The position numbers and the translations under genes were made by a program. The notes under the pieces were generated by a model. The model ran no database searches. It had not been told where the DNA came from and saw nothing but the letters and a program-made list of their open reading frames with translations. Shown here in pieces: positions 16,482 through 25,511 of a stretch of DNA of 64,000 nucleotides (position 1 is the stretch's first letter; each line of letters starts with the position of its first letter). Source of the DNA: Xanthomonas fragariae (lineage in GTDB: Bacteria > Pseudomonadota > Gammaproteobacteria > Xanthomonadales > Xanthomonadaceae); assembly GCF_900183975.1 (NCBI RefSeq), contig NZ_LT853882.1:3961501-4025500 (forward strand), given 5' to 3'.

Positions 16482-17852
16482 ATGTCGCACCTCACCGGTT
16501 TCATCGATTCCAACGCTGCGGCCTTGCCGCTGTATGTGCTCGACCGCGAAGGCTTTGCGCACTGGTGTGCCGAGCAGCCAACGCGCGTGCTGTCGTGGGC
16601 GCAGGCGCAGCGCTTCGACGCCGCGCCGGGTAGCGTTTTGTTGTTGCCGGGCGAGCAAGGACTGGCCGGCGCGATCCTCGGTATCGGCGATCGCGCCGAT
16701 GCCTACGCTTATGCACATGCACCGTTGGCGCTACCGCCGGCCAGTCGCTGGATGCTGGCCAGCGCGTTGAGCGAGACCGAACAGGCGTTGCTGCAGTTGG
16801 GCTGGGGGTTGGGCGCGTATCGCTTCTCGCGCTACCGCAAGGTGCCGCGGGCGCCGGCCGAACTGGCGGCCACGCCCTCGGCAGAAACCCGCGCCTTGAT
16901 CGAAGCCTGTGTCCGCGTGCGCGATTGGGTCAACACGCCCACCGAAGACATGGGTCCGCAGCAACTGGAAGATGCCGTGCACACGCTGGCGCAGGCGCAT
17001 GGTGCGCGGGTCGAGGCCATCGTCGGCGAAGCATTGCTGGCGCAAAATTTTCCCACCATCCATGCGGTGGGACGAGCCTCGCATCGTGCGCCGCGCTTGA
17101 TCGCATTGCGTTGGGGCGCGGCCGAGCATCCGCATCTGGTGCTGGTCGGCAAGGGCGTGTGCTTCGACACCGGCGGCCTGGATCTGAAGCCGGCCGACGG
17201 AATGCGCAACATGAAAAAGGACATGGGCGGTGCAGCGCACGCATTGGCGCTGGCCGGCCTGGTGATGGCGCAGCAGTTGCCGGTGCGGCTGACGCTGCTG
17301 ATTCCTGCAGTGGAGAACGCAGTGGGTCCGAATGCGTTCCGTCCCGGCGAAGTGATCACCACGCGCGTCGGCGTCAGCGTGGAAGTGGACAACACCGATG
17401 CCGAAGGCCGGCTGGTGCTGTGCGATGCGCTGAGCTACGCCACCGAACAGCGCCCGGATCTGATCCTGGATTTCGCCACACTCACAGGTGCCGCACGTAT
17501 CGCGTTGGGCCCGGACCTGCCGGCACTGTTCGCCAACGACGATGCATTGGCGCAGGCTTGGCTGAGTGCCGGCGAGCAGACCCGCGACCCGGTCTGGCGC
17601 ATGCCGCTATGGCGCCCGTACCTGCGTTATCTCAACAGCCATGTGGCCGATATGGCCAACGCCGGCTCGCGCATGGCTGGCGCGGTGACCGCCGCGCTCT
17701 ATCTGGAGCGCTTTGTCGCACCTGGCCAGTGCTGGGCGCATCTGGACGTCTACGCCTGGAACGACAGCGAGCGCCCCGGCCGCCCGGCAGGCGGCGAAGC
17801 GCTGGCACTGCGCTCGGCCTACGCGATGCTGAAGCAGCGTTACGGCGGTTGA
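16482..17852 (+). CDS. Leucyl aminopeptidase family (M17) protein
   Basis: 456 residues. The C-terminal M17 catalytic domain has GKGVCFDTGGLDLKPADGMR, the DMGGAAHALALA segment and the metal/active-site signature NTDAEGRLVLCDAL. The C-terminus carries the LDVYAWNDSERPGRPAGGEA element. It releases N-terminal residues from peptides using two bound metal ions in the cytoplasm. ATG 16482 begins the family N-terminal domain. The gene probably forms an operon with the HAD gene. Confidence 0.9.
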   Translation: MSHLTGFIDSNAAALPLYVLDREGFAHWCAEQPTRVLSWAQAQRFDAAPGSVLLLPGEQGLAGAILGIGDRADAYAYAHAPLALPPASRWMLASALSETEQALLQLGWGLGAYRFSRYRKVPRAPAELAATPSAETRALIEACVRVRDWVNTPTEDMGPQQLEDAVHTLAQAHGARVEAIVGEALLAQNFPTIHAVGRASHRAPRLIALRWGAAEHPHLVLVGKGVCFDTGGLDLKPADGMRNMKKDMGGAAHALALAGLVMAQQLPVRLTLLIPAVENAVGPNAFRPGEVITTRVGVSVEVDNTDAEGRLVLCDALSYATEQRPDLILDFATLTGAARIALGPDLPALFANDDALAQAWLSAGEQTRDPVWRMPLWRPYLRYLNSHVADMANAGSRMAGAVTAALYLERFVAPGQCWAHLDVYAWNDSERPGRPAGGEALALRSAYAMLKQRYGG

Positions 17853-18107
17853 GTAAGCGCTGCGATACAGCGCGGGCGTCCATAACCCGCAGCACGTCGC
17901 TGCGCGTCCAGCAAGTGGCGATAAAAAACGGCGAACAGCCACGGTTGCAACGCCTCGACGGTGTGCCGGGTGCGCCAGCGCCGCAGCGCGCGTTCCAGCA
18001 TGGCCTGCACCAAGATCCTCGGCAGTGACTGGCTTGCCGGCCAGCGAGCCCACAAGGCGGCGCAGTGTCGGCAGCACCGCGCGAAGTCGGTCGTCCAGAT
18101 CATCCAT
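17840..18107 (-). pseudogene. ECF sigma factor, frameshifted and truncated
   Basis: The minus strand begins MDDLDDRLRAVLPTLRRLVG, typical of region 2 of an ECF sigma factor, then shifts frame and continues LERALRRWRTRHTVEALQPW and FAVFYRHLLDAQRRAAG. That is the sigma region 2 pattern, up to the point where the -10 recognition helix ends. Region 4 is absent: the sequence stops just past the end of the aminopeptidase gene. It lies upstream of, and divergent from, a catalase-like peroxidase and cytochrome b561 operon that such a sigma factor might regulate. Confidence 0.65.
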
Positions 18108-18286
18108 CGGCCGATTGTGGTGCTGGCATCACACAGTAGACGCACTAGAGCGTGGACTATTCCCACGGGTCGTGTGCGTGCCGCACTTTTCTTATGTGGA
18201 CGGAAATAAACCGTATCGCACGTCGTCTCACTGCATTGACGACCCACTGCATCGACCACTTGCCTCATCGAATCACGGAGCCAGCC

Positions 18287-19384
18287 ATGACCTTGCTACC
18301 TCCATCTCCACCGCCGCAGCGCGCACGTCGTCCCGTGGCACCGTTGCTCGGCATTGCAACGATTGCCGGCGGCATTGCGCTCGCGTTCGCCTGGACGGCC
18401 GGCTGGATCGGCGGCGACCGGCTCACCGCCGCGCGCATGACCGACACCATCGAAGCGAGCGGGCCACCGCATCCGGGCTTCCGTCGCGCGCACACCAAGG
18501 GCGTGTGCGTCAGCGGCCAATTTCAGGCCAGCGGCAAGGCGACCTGGCTGTCGTCGGCACGCATCTTCAGCCAGGCCAGCACGCCGGTGTTGGGTCGGAT
18601 GTCGATCGGTGGCGGCGACCCGCACGGGGCCGATGGCGCGGCGCGGGTGCGCAGCATGGCGCTGCTGTTGCGTAGCGACGATGGGCAGGAATGGCGCACC
18701 GCGATGAACAGTTTTCCGTTCTTTGTGGTCGCCACGCCGGCCGGTTTTCAGGCGCTCAACATGGCCTCCAAGCCGGACCCGGCCACCGGCAAGCCCGACC
18801 CGGCCAAGCTGGCAGCATTCGGTAAGCAGTATCCGGAAGCGGCCAAGTTTCAGCAGTGGGCCAAGACCGCACCGTGGTCGGACAGCTGGGCCAACACCCA
18901 GTACAACGGCGTCGACGCATTCCGTGCAATTGCCGCCGATGGACGCGAGCGCTACATCCGCTGGTCGATGCGTCCGCATACGCCGTTCAAAGCGTTGAGT
19001 GCGCAGCAGCGGGCGCAGGCCGATGGCGATTTTCTCGCCACCGATCTGGACACGCGCCTGGCGCAGGGACCGTTGCGCTGGGATCTGGTGCTGAGCGTCG
19101 CCGAACCGGGCGATCCGGTCGACGATCCGTCGCAGCCGTGGCCGGAAAGCCGCAAGCAGATCGTGGCCGGCACCGTGTCGATTGATCATGCCGAGCCGCA
19201 AGCCACCGGTCCGTGTCGCGATCTGAATTACGACCCGCTGATCCTGCCCAAGGGTATCGCCGCATCGAACGACCCGATTCTGGCGGCACGTTCGTCGGTG
19301 TATTCGCACTCGTTCAATCGTCGCGAACACGAAATCGCCAACGGCCAAGGCAGCGCTGCCACCGGCCAGGGAACCCACCCATGA
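18287..19384 (+). CDS. Catalase-family peroxidase (SrpA-like)
   Basis: 365 residues. An N-terminal membrane anchor or signal (PLLGIATIAGGIALAFAW) precedes a minimal catalase fold with HPGFRRAHTKGVCVSGQF, RSMALLLRSDDGQEWRTAMN and FFVVATPAGFQ. The usual catalase heme-ligand region is represented near ARSSVYSHSFNRRE. Family members are periplasmic heme peroxidases that use organic or hydrogen peroxide. The stop overlaps the start of the cytochrome b561 gene (ATGA), so the two make a coupled pair: a heme peroxidase with a membrane electron donor. Confidence 0.8.
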   Translation: MTLLPPSPPPQRARRPVAPLLGIATIAGGIALAFAWTAGWIGGDRLTAARMTDTIEASGPPHPGFRRAHTKGVCVSGQFQASGKATWLSSARIFSQASTPVLGRMSIGGGDPHGADGAARVRSMALLLRSDDGQEWRTAMNSFPFFVVATPAGFQALNMASKPDPATGKPDPAKLAAFGKQYPEAAKFQQWAKTAPWSDSWANTQYNGVDAFRAIAADGRERYIRWSMRPHTPFKALSAQQRAQADGDFLATDLDTRLAQGPLRWDLVLSVAEPGDPVDDPSQPWPESRKQIVAGTVSIDHAEPQATGPCRDLNYDPLILPKGIAASNDPILAARSSVYSHSFNRREHEIANGQGSAATGQGTHP

Positions 19385-19914
19385 GCAGCCATACCCACTT
19401 CAATCTGCCTGCCCGCGTGCTGCACTGGCTGATGGCGGCAATGATCCTGACCATGCTGTTCGTCGGCGTAGGCATGGTCGCCTCGGTTACGCAGCGGCCG
19501 TGGTTGATCAATCTGCACCGTCCGCTGGGCATCGCGATTCTGATTCTTGCGGTGCTGCGGTTGATCAACCGTCTGCGTCACCGCCCACCGCCGTTGCCGG
19601 CCGATCTGCCCGCGTGGCAGAAGGCCGCCGCGATTGCGTCGCACTGGTTGCTGTATGCGCTGATGCTGGGCATGCCACTGATCGGCTGGGCGATGTTGTC
19701 GGCCGGTGGGTATCCGATCGTGCTGTGGCCGGGCGCGAACTTGCCAGCGATCGCACCGCACGATCCGGCGCTATATGCGTGGTTGCGTAGCGCACACGGC
19801 TGGTTGGCATATCTGTTGTTCGCCACTGTGCTGGGGCATTTGAGCGCTGCGCTATTTCATGCATGGATACGGCGGGATGGCGTGTTTTCCAGCATGGCGC
19901 GTGGGGGGCGGTAG
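19381..19914 (+). CDS. Cytochrome b561-family di-heme membrane protein
   Basis: 177 residues with four transmembrane helices and the heme-ligand histidines in RVLHWLMAAMI, LHRPLGI, ASHWLLYALML and SAHGWLAYLLF. It most likely passes quinol-derived electrons to the upstream periplasmic peroxidase, with which it overlaps by 4 bp. This is inference from context. Length and helix count fit the bacterial b561 family. Confidence 0.85.
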   Translation: MSSHTHFNLPARVLHWLMAAMILTMLFVGVGMVASVTQRPWLINLHRPLGIAILILAVLRLINRLRHRPPPLPADLPAWQKAAAIASHWLLYALMLGMPLIGWAMLSAGGYPIVLWPGANLPAIAPHDPALYAWLRSAHGWLAYLLFATVLGHLSAALFHAWIRRDGVFSSMARGGR

Positions 19915-20070
19915 GCCAGCTCTCGGAGCTGTCCACGGCTGCGCAGATCACAGGCATCTCCCCAGCTGGACAAAAGCTGGGGGGCACAAGGTCAATATGG
20001 CCGGGGGAGCCGTAATCAGCGCCCGGTTGCGATCCCTCGCCCGATCACCGCCCAATAAGATTGGCTAACA

Positions 20071-21568
20071 AGTCGCCCCTGAAAAACCCCAACCACCCAA
20101 CGACCGCAAGGCCTTGATGTCTGCACCGGCGTGCCAAAACTACCAGTGTTCGCTACGCTGAAGGCTGGTTTCTTGCAATTTCCGCCCATGCGTACACGCC
20201 GTCCTGCTGCCGAAGACAGACCCGCCGACGAGTTGTTTCGTTCGCGGCTGGAGAACCTGCGTCATCCGCTGGCGCGGCTGAGCCAACAGATGCCGTGGAC
20301 GGCGTTGGAACAAGCACTTTCATCGCGCTTGCCGGCCACCCAGGCCGGTGGCGGTCGGCCGGCATTGCCGGTGCGGCTGATTGCCGGTTTGCTCTACCTC
20401 AAACACGCCTACGACCTGTCCGATGAAACGGTGTGCGAGCGTTGGCTGGAGAATCCGTACTGGCAGTTCTTCACTGACGAGGTCGTGTTCCAGACGCGTT
20501 TGCCGTGCGATGCCAGCTCGCTGACGCGCTGGCGGCAGCGCCTGGGTGAGGCCGGGATGGAAGAGCTGTTGGCGCACACCATCAACGCCGCGCATGCGAT
20601 GCAGGCGGTGGACGCACGCGAGTTGTCGCGGGTGATCGTGGACACCACGGTGCAGGAAAAGGCGATCGCCTATCCGACCGACAGCCGTTTGCTGGAGGTG
20701 GCACGCAAGAAGCTGGTGTTACTGGCCAAGCGGCACGGCATCGGATTGCGGCAGAGCTACGCGCGGCAAGGCCCGGCCCTGAGCCGCAAGGCAGGTCGGT
20801 ATGCGCATGCGCGCCAGTTCAAGCGCATGCAGCGCGTGCTGCGACGTCAACGCACAGTGCTGGGACGGCTCGTGCGCGACATCCAACGCAAACTCGATCA
20901 GGTCGACACCGGCGTGCGCGAGCGCATCGCTGTCTGGCTGGAACGTGCGCAACGGCTATACACGCAGCGTCCGAAGGACAAACAAAAACTCTACGCATTG
21001 CATGCCTCGGAAGTGGAATGCATCGGCAAGGGCAAGGCGCGTCAAGCGTACGAATTCGGCGTCAAGGTCGGCATTGCGGTCACCGCCTGCAAGGGATTGG
21101 TCGTGGGTGCGCGCAGCTTCCCGGGCAACCCGTACGACGGCGATACCTTGGCCGAGCAGCTGGAGCAGACACGCGGGTTGCTGCAGGATGTGAGCGTAGA
21201 ACCGACGGTGGCGATCGTGGACCTGGGCGATCGCGGGCGCGAAGTCGATGGCGTGCAGGTCCTGCATCGCGGCAAGGCCAAGACGCTGACGCGACGGCAA
21301 TGGCGCTGGATCAAGCGACGGCAGGCGGTGGAGCCGGTGATCGGACATCTGAAAGACGACTGCCGGTTGCGTCGCTGCAGGCTGAAAGGTGCCCAAGGCG
21401 ATGCGCTGCACGTGCTCGGCTGCGCCGCTGGCTACAACCTGCGCTGGCTGCTGCGCTGGATCGCGTTTTTGCGTGCCTGGATGCGGGCGATGGGATGGTC
21501 ATCCTTGAGTGCCGTGCCGCTGTCACCGACGGCACTTGGCGCTTGAAGGGGATTTTTCAGGGACGACT
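20071..21568 (+). mobile_element. 1.5-kb IS5-family element, copy 1
   Basis: The ends are AGTCGCCCCTGAAAAACCCC on the left and the inverted AGTCGTCCCTGAAAAATCCCC on the right. The length is 1498 bp, 9 bp shorter than the 1507-bp standard because of an in-frame three-codon deletion (QID lost after SRLEN). The flanking tetranucleotides are AACA (left) and ACTA (right), so there is no target duplication. It is the only one of six copies on the plus strand. Confidence 0.9.
20131..21546 (+). CDS. IS5-family transposase (DUF772 plus DDE domain)
   Basis: 471 residues. An N-terminal DUF772 domain (LIAGLLYLKHAYDLSDETVC) is followed by a DDE transposase domain with D in IVDTTVQEKA, D in VAIVDLGDRG and E in RQAVEPVIGHL. 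The start is the GTG at 20131 or the internal ATG at 20188. A QID deletion near residue 42 leaves the frame open, so activity is possible. Five further copies are in this window, two of them broken. Confidence 0.88.
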   Translation: MPKLPVFATLKAGFLQFPPMRTRRPAAEDRPADELFRSRLENLRHPLARLSQQMPWTALEQALSSRLPATQAGGGRPALPVRLIAGLLYLKHAYDLSDETVCERWLENPYWQFFTDEVVFQTRLPCDASSLTRWRQRLGEAGMEELLAHTINAAHAMQAVDARELSRVIVDTTVQEKAIAYPTDSRLLEVARKKLVLLAKRHGIGLRQSYARQGPALSRKAGRYAHARQFKRMQRVLRRQRTVLGRLVRDIQRKLDQVDTGVRERIAVWLERAQRLYTQRPKDKQKLYALHASEVECIGKGKARQAYEFGVKVGIAVTACKGLVVGARSFPGNPYDGDTLAEQLEQTRGLLQDVSVEPTVAIVDLGDRGREVDGVQVLHRGKAKTLTRRQWRWIKRRQAVEPVIGHLKDDCRLRRCRLKGAQGDALHVLGCAAGYNLRWLLRWIAFLRAWMRAMGWSSLSAVPLSPTALGA

Positions 21569-21578
21569 ACTAAGCAGA

Positions 21579-22262
21579 TCAGGCCAGGCGACCTGCCGAT
21601 AGCAGTTCTAGTATGGCCCTTTCTGCGTCAGTGCGCGCGGCGGCGTCGCTCAGCCGTTCGGCCAGTGCTGCCACGACGATGGTGTGGGCCTGGCGTAGCA
21701 CGCTGTCTGCATCGGCGCTGGCGTTGAGGAGGTGTTTTCCCGGCAACTGTAGCTGCGCAAAAATTGTGCGACAGCGCTCCAGGTTGTCCTGGGTTTCGAA
21801 GTGGTTGGGTGCATCGCCGCGGGCGCGGATGCGGGCCAGACCGGTGGGTGGCGGCAGATCGAGCAGCAACAGCACGTCCGGGCGTGGTGCGAAGGCATTG
21901 CGTTCCAGCAGGTCGTCCAGCGGCAGGCCGGCGGCGCCCTGGTAAGCGATCATCGAGGGGAAATAGCGGTCCAGGATCACGATGTCGCCGCGTGCCAACG
22001 CCGGTGCGATCAGGGTGTCCACATGTTCGTGGCGGTCGCGGATCAGTAGCTCGGCTTCTTCGTCCGCGCTCAGGCGACCGGTAGCGGCGGACTGGCGCAG
22101 TTGGGTGCCCCAGGGGCCGTTGGTCGGCTCCTTGCTCAGCACGACGCGCGCGCCCGCCGCTTCCAGGGTGGTGGCCAAGCTGCGGGCGAGGGTGGTCTTG
22201 CCGGCGCCGTCGATCCCTTCGATCGCGATCAACAAGCCGCCGGGCTTCAGTTCGATTGTCAT
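21579..22262 (-). CDS. tmk: Thymidylate kinase
   Basis: 227 residues. The P-loop is [12 protein letters not shown] (residues 14-25), followed by the DRH motif in [23 protein letters not shown] (the DRY substrate element) and a C-terminal lid region ([11 protein letters not shown]). It phosphorylates dTMP to dTDP, an essential step for dTTP supply. The stop codon is only 10 bp from the right end of IS copy 1, so the IS removed whatever lay downstream but spared the gene. IS copy 2, in inverted orientation, lies on the other side. Confidence 0.92.
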   Translation of the reverse strand: MTIELKPGGLLIAIEGIDGAGKTTLARSLATTLEAAGARVVLSKEPTNGPWGTQLRQSAATGRLSADEEAELLIRDRHEHVDTLIAPALARGDIVILDRYFPSMIAYQGAAGLPLDDLLERNAFAPRPDVLLLLDLPPPTGLARIRARGDAPNHFETQDNLERCRTIFAQLQLPGKHLLNASADADSVLRQAHTIVVAALAERLSDAAARTDAERAILELLSAGRLA

Positions 22263-22533
22263 CGCGCTACTTTAATCGATGAATCCGCATTCCAGCATTG
22301 CCGTGGCAGGCGCCCTGCCGTTGACGATCCCCGCGGGTCGGGGTCTGCGCCGTTACGCGCCACCGAAGCGGCGCTGCTGTCGTGCGCCGAGATTGCAGGG
22401 CGCTTCTGTTCGCGATATGCGGCCGCTGTGCGGCGAAGATCAACGTTTAGGGCTGCAGGTGAGTTGAAAAGAGCCGACACAGACATAAGCCTGCGTCAGT
22501 ACGGGCCAGAAGGCACCCCGATCTTGCCGAGCG
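22263..22533. other. Intergenic, nothing recognised
   Basis: This lies between the tmk start and the end of a small membrane protein gene. Short frames exist on both strands but have no coding character that I can support. GC content falls from left to right as the accessory block begins. Confidence 0.4.
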
Positions 22534-22833
22534 CTAGGGGCCAGGAAGAGGAGCAATCGAAAGAGCAACTCCCCCTGCAACTGCGATTAGTGCCAACGTG
22601 CTCAGAGTTATCGAATAGAGCCGCCTAGAAAAACTGGGGCGGTGCTGAATAGTTCGAATGATGGCTATAGGAACCAATGCATAAAAGGCGCACAACGCAA
22701 TGAAGTACCAATTGATTTGATACGCGGAGCCTTTCCCTAGCAAGTTTCCGACCTGAAATAAAACCACTCCGCCTGCAAGCGATAGAAAAGAGCGGATCGC
22801 AAATGCATTGTTAGTTTGCATCTGATTATTCAT
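22534..22833 (-). CDS. Small multi-spanning membrane protein (possible immunity-like partner)
   Basis: 99 residues with three hydrophobic segments (FLSLAGGVVLFQVGNLL, WYFIALCAFYALVPIAII and LSTLALIAVAGGVALSIA), short polar termini and a basic loop HRPSFSRRLY. It starts 5 bp after the stop of the broken secreted-protein gene at 22838-25363, so the two were an operon. The base composition is clearly lower in GC than the surrounding core genes, a sign of transfer. No family is recognised. The secreted-protein-plus-membrane-protein layout recalls toxin/immunity pairs, but nothing in the sequence proves this. Confidence 0.55.
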   Translation of the reverse strand: MNNQMQTNNAFAIRSFLSLAGGVVLFQVGNLLGKGSAYQINWYFIALCAFYALVPIAIIRTIQHRPSFSRRLYSITLSTLALIAVAGGVALSIAPLPGP

Positions 22834-23212
22834 ATATTCACATCACGACGATTTGGCACACTGCCCCTGATGTGGTACTTGTGCAGGCTAAGTGGAAGCT
22901 GCGGTCTGCCGGCCTAGTTGTAGCCCCTTGCCACCTGACGCCGAGGTTACCAATGTGCTCAACCATTCTCTCGCCGGCATCCAGAGATTCTCGGTAGTTG
23001 GGGTAGACATAGTTGCGCACGCCATCGGTTCCTCCTGTGACATCGGCCTTGTTTTCAGGGATAATGTTCCCAGCGGGGCATCCTTAGCAGATCCCTTCAC
23101 GTATGAGTAATCTTTCAGGACCCAATTCCATTCAACTTTAAAATGAGATCCATCGGGAAACTGAATTATGTTTGTGACAACAAATGGGCTTTGTATGACG
23201 CCGATGTTAATT

Positions 23213-24719
23213 AGTCGTCCCTGAAAAATCCCCTTCAAGCGCCAAGTGCCGTCGGTGACAGCGGCACGGTACTCAAGGATGACCATCCCATCGCCCGCAT
23301 CCAGGCACGCAAAAACACGATCCAGCGCAGCAGCCAACGCAGGTTGTAGCCGGCCGCGCAGCCGAGCACGTGCAGCGCATCGCCTTGGGCACCTTTCAGC
23401 CTGCAGCGACGCAACCTGCAGTCGTCTTTCAGATGTCCGATCACCGGCTCCACCGCCTGCCGTCGCTTGATCCAGCGCCATTGCCGTCGCGTCAGCGTCT
23501 TGGCCTTGCCGCGATGCAGGACCTGCACGCCATCGACTTCGCGCCCGCGATCGCCCAGGTCCACGATCGCCACCGTCGGTTCTACGCTCACATCCTGCAG
23601 CAACCCGCGTGTCTGCTCCAGCTGCTCGGCCAAGGTATCGCCGTCGTACGGGTTGCCCGGGAAGCTGCGCGCACCCACGACCAATCCCTTGCAGGCGGTG
23701 ACTGCAATGCCGACCTTGACGCCAAATTCGTACGCTTGACGCGCCTTGCCCTTGCCGATGCATTCCACTTCCGGGGCATGCAATGCGTAGAGTTTTTGTT
23801 TGTCCTTCGGACGCTGCGTGTACAGCCGTTGCGCACGTTCCAGCCAGACAGCGATGCGCTCGCGCACGCCGGTGTTTACCTGATCGAGTTTGCGTTGGAT
23901 GTCGCGCACGAGCCGTCCCAGCACTGTGCGTTGACGTCGCAGCACGCGCTGCATGCGCTTGAACTGGCGCGCATGCGCATACCGACCTGCCTTGCGGCTC
24001 AGGGCCGGGCCTTGCCGCGCGTAGCTCTGCCGCAATCCGATGCCGTGCCGCTTGGCCAGTAACACCAGCTTCTTGCGTGCCACCTCCAGCAAACGGCTGT
24101 CGGTCGGATAGGCGATCGCCTTTTCCTGCACCGTGGTGTCCACGATCACCCGCGACAACTCGCGTGCGTCCACCGCCTGCATCGCATGTGCGGCGTTGAT
24201 GGTGTGCGCCAGCAGCTCTTCCATCCCGGCCTCACCCAGGCGCTGCCGCCAGCGCGTCAGCGAGCTGGCATCGCACGGCAAACGCGTCTGGAACACGACC
24301 TCGCCGGTGAAGAACTGCCAGTACGGATTCTCCAGCCAACGCTCGCACACCGCTTCATCGGACAGGTCGTAGGCGTGTTTGAGGTAGAGCAAACCGGCAA
24401 TCAGCCGCACCGGCAATGCCGGCCGACCGCCACCGGCCTGGGTGGCCGGCAAGCGCGATGAAAGTGCTTGCTCCAACGCCGTCCACGGCATCCGTTGGCT
24501 CAGCCGCGCCAGCGGATGACGCAGATCGATCTGGTTCTCCAGCCGCGAACGAAACAACTCGTCGGCGGGTCTGTCTTCGGCAGCAGGACGGCGTGTACGC
24601 ATGGGCGGAAATTGCAAGAAACCAGCCTTCAGCGTAGCGAACACTGGTAGTTCTGGCACGCCGGTGCAGACATCAAGGCCTTGCGGTCGTTGGGTGGTTG
24701 GGGTTTTTCAGGGGCGACT
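23213..24719 (-). mobile_element. 1.5-kb IS5-family element, copy 2
   Basis: 1507 bp with the same ends as copy 1. A perfect 4-bp duplication AATT is present at 23209-23212 and 24720-24723, so this insertion has not been rearranged. It interrupts the secreted-protein gene of 22838-25363. Confidence 0.93.
23235..24659 (-). CDS. IS5-family transposase, 474 aa
   Basis: A full-length 474-residue transposase with the DUF772 region and the catalytic D/D/E (IVDTTVQEKA, VAIVDLGDRG, RQAVEPVIGHL). It keeps the QIDL segment that copy 1 has lost, and is probably functional. The start is at the alternative codon giving MPELPVF, with an internal ATG (MRTRRPAAED) as another possibility. Confidence 0.9.
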   Translation of the reverse strand: MPELPVFATLKAGFLQFPPMRTRRPAAEDRPADELFRSRLENQIDLRHPLARLSQRMPWTALEQALSSRLPATQAGGGRPALPVRLIAGLLYLKHAYDLSDEAVCERWLENPYWQFFTGEVVFQTRLPCDASSLTRWRQRLGEAGMEELLAHTINAAHAMQAVDARELSRVIVDTTVQEKAIAYPTDSRLLEVARKKLVLLAKRHGIGLRQSYARQGPALSRKAGRYAHARQFKRMQRVLRRQRTVLGRLVRDIQRKLDQVNTGVRERIAVWLERAQRLYTQRPKDKQKLYALHAPEVECIGKGKARQAYEFGVKVGIAVTACKGLVVGARSFPGNPYDGDTLAEQLEQTRGLLQDVSVEPTVAIVDLGDRGREVDGVQVLHRGKAKTLTRRQWRWIKRRQAVEPVIGHLKDDCRLRRCRLKGAQGDALHVLGCAAGYNLRWLLRWIVFLRAWMRAMGWSSLSTVPLSPTALGA

Positions 24720-25511
24720 AATTACGCTTGTCAAATTCGAGACCACGACTCGAAGCTGCTCATTTAAGTACCAAAAAGGCCCAAGATTGTCGATACCCAA
24801 AGCTGCTCGCGCCGCAGCCTCTCGATAAGCGGGAGTGGTGACAGCATCCATTGCGGTCATGGGGCGTGTTGCTTCGGCCCGCGGACCAACTCTAGCTGCT
24901 ATTTTTCCTGCTGCAGCGGAGGTGGCGATAGTGATGTTTGCCGGCAGCGTGCTTACAACATAGGGAGATCCACCGTTCGCATCGTACACAGCGAGGCCTG
25001 CTGCTCGACAGCGGTCAGAGTGACTTCCTTTACGAGCAGTTGCCCACCAGCAGTTACCGTCACTTTTGGGTCTGAGGTACGCCGAACATAGTCTGCTGCA
25101 GGTGCAGACATCGGATTGGGTGGGCTACCCCTGCCGTTGACCAAGACGATCATGTGGTAGACCGTTCGGCGATTGAAATCCCACAGATGGTGATCACCCA
25201 CCCCGAGCTCGCGAGACATTGTCTGCTTCTGTCCAAGGTTGCAATCATTACAAATTCCGGCTGCTGCGTGAGCTGAGGACGAAAAAGCAAACCCTGCCAC
25301 GAGCACCGCACTCACCACGTACTTGATCAATGTCAACTCCTTTGCATTTCCATCGAGCATCATTGCTCAATCTTTATTTTTATAGATAAACTGTAACTGC
25401 GTCAAATAGAACATGGTTGCCGTGTGATGCGGCGCACATCCGTTGAGGCAGTTCGGCACTCGGCGCGTTCGCCGGTCCGAGCCCTTAGAACCTGTTCACG
25501 ATCTTTCCTGA

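Larger units (their letters stand above)
22838..25363 (-). pseudogene. Secreted protein of unknown function, broken by IS and two frameshifts
   Basis: The gene starts at 25363 or the nearby in-frame codon with a signal peptide (VVSAVLVAGFAFSSSAHAA) followed by a cysteine-containing start of the mature part (GICNDCNLGQ). The coding sequence shifts frame near 24985-25000, continues as VYDANGGSPYVVSTLPANIT, and is cut by IS copy 2 at SNLTSVI. It resumes beyond the IS as NIGVIQSPFVVTNIIQFPDG, shifts again near 23055-23065, and ends YRESLDAGERMVEHIGNLGV to the stop at 22838. Without the IS the AATT target rejoins in frame. I do not recognise the family. It is low in GC and followed by a small membrane protein. 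Confidence 0.65.

Noticed and set aside
20057..20070. TTGGCTAACA before IS copy 1 resembles the end of the MITE-like repeat
   Set aside because: Only about 8 bp agree and no matching right end is present, so it is too short to call a third copy.
22888..23763. Long frame running from the IS into the secreted-protein remnant
   Set aside because: It is a read-through artefact of IS antisense frames and host sequence, not a gene.
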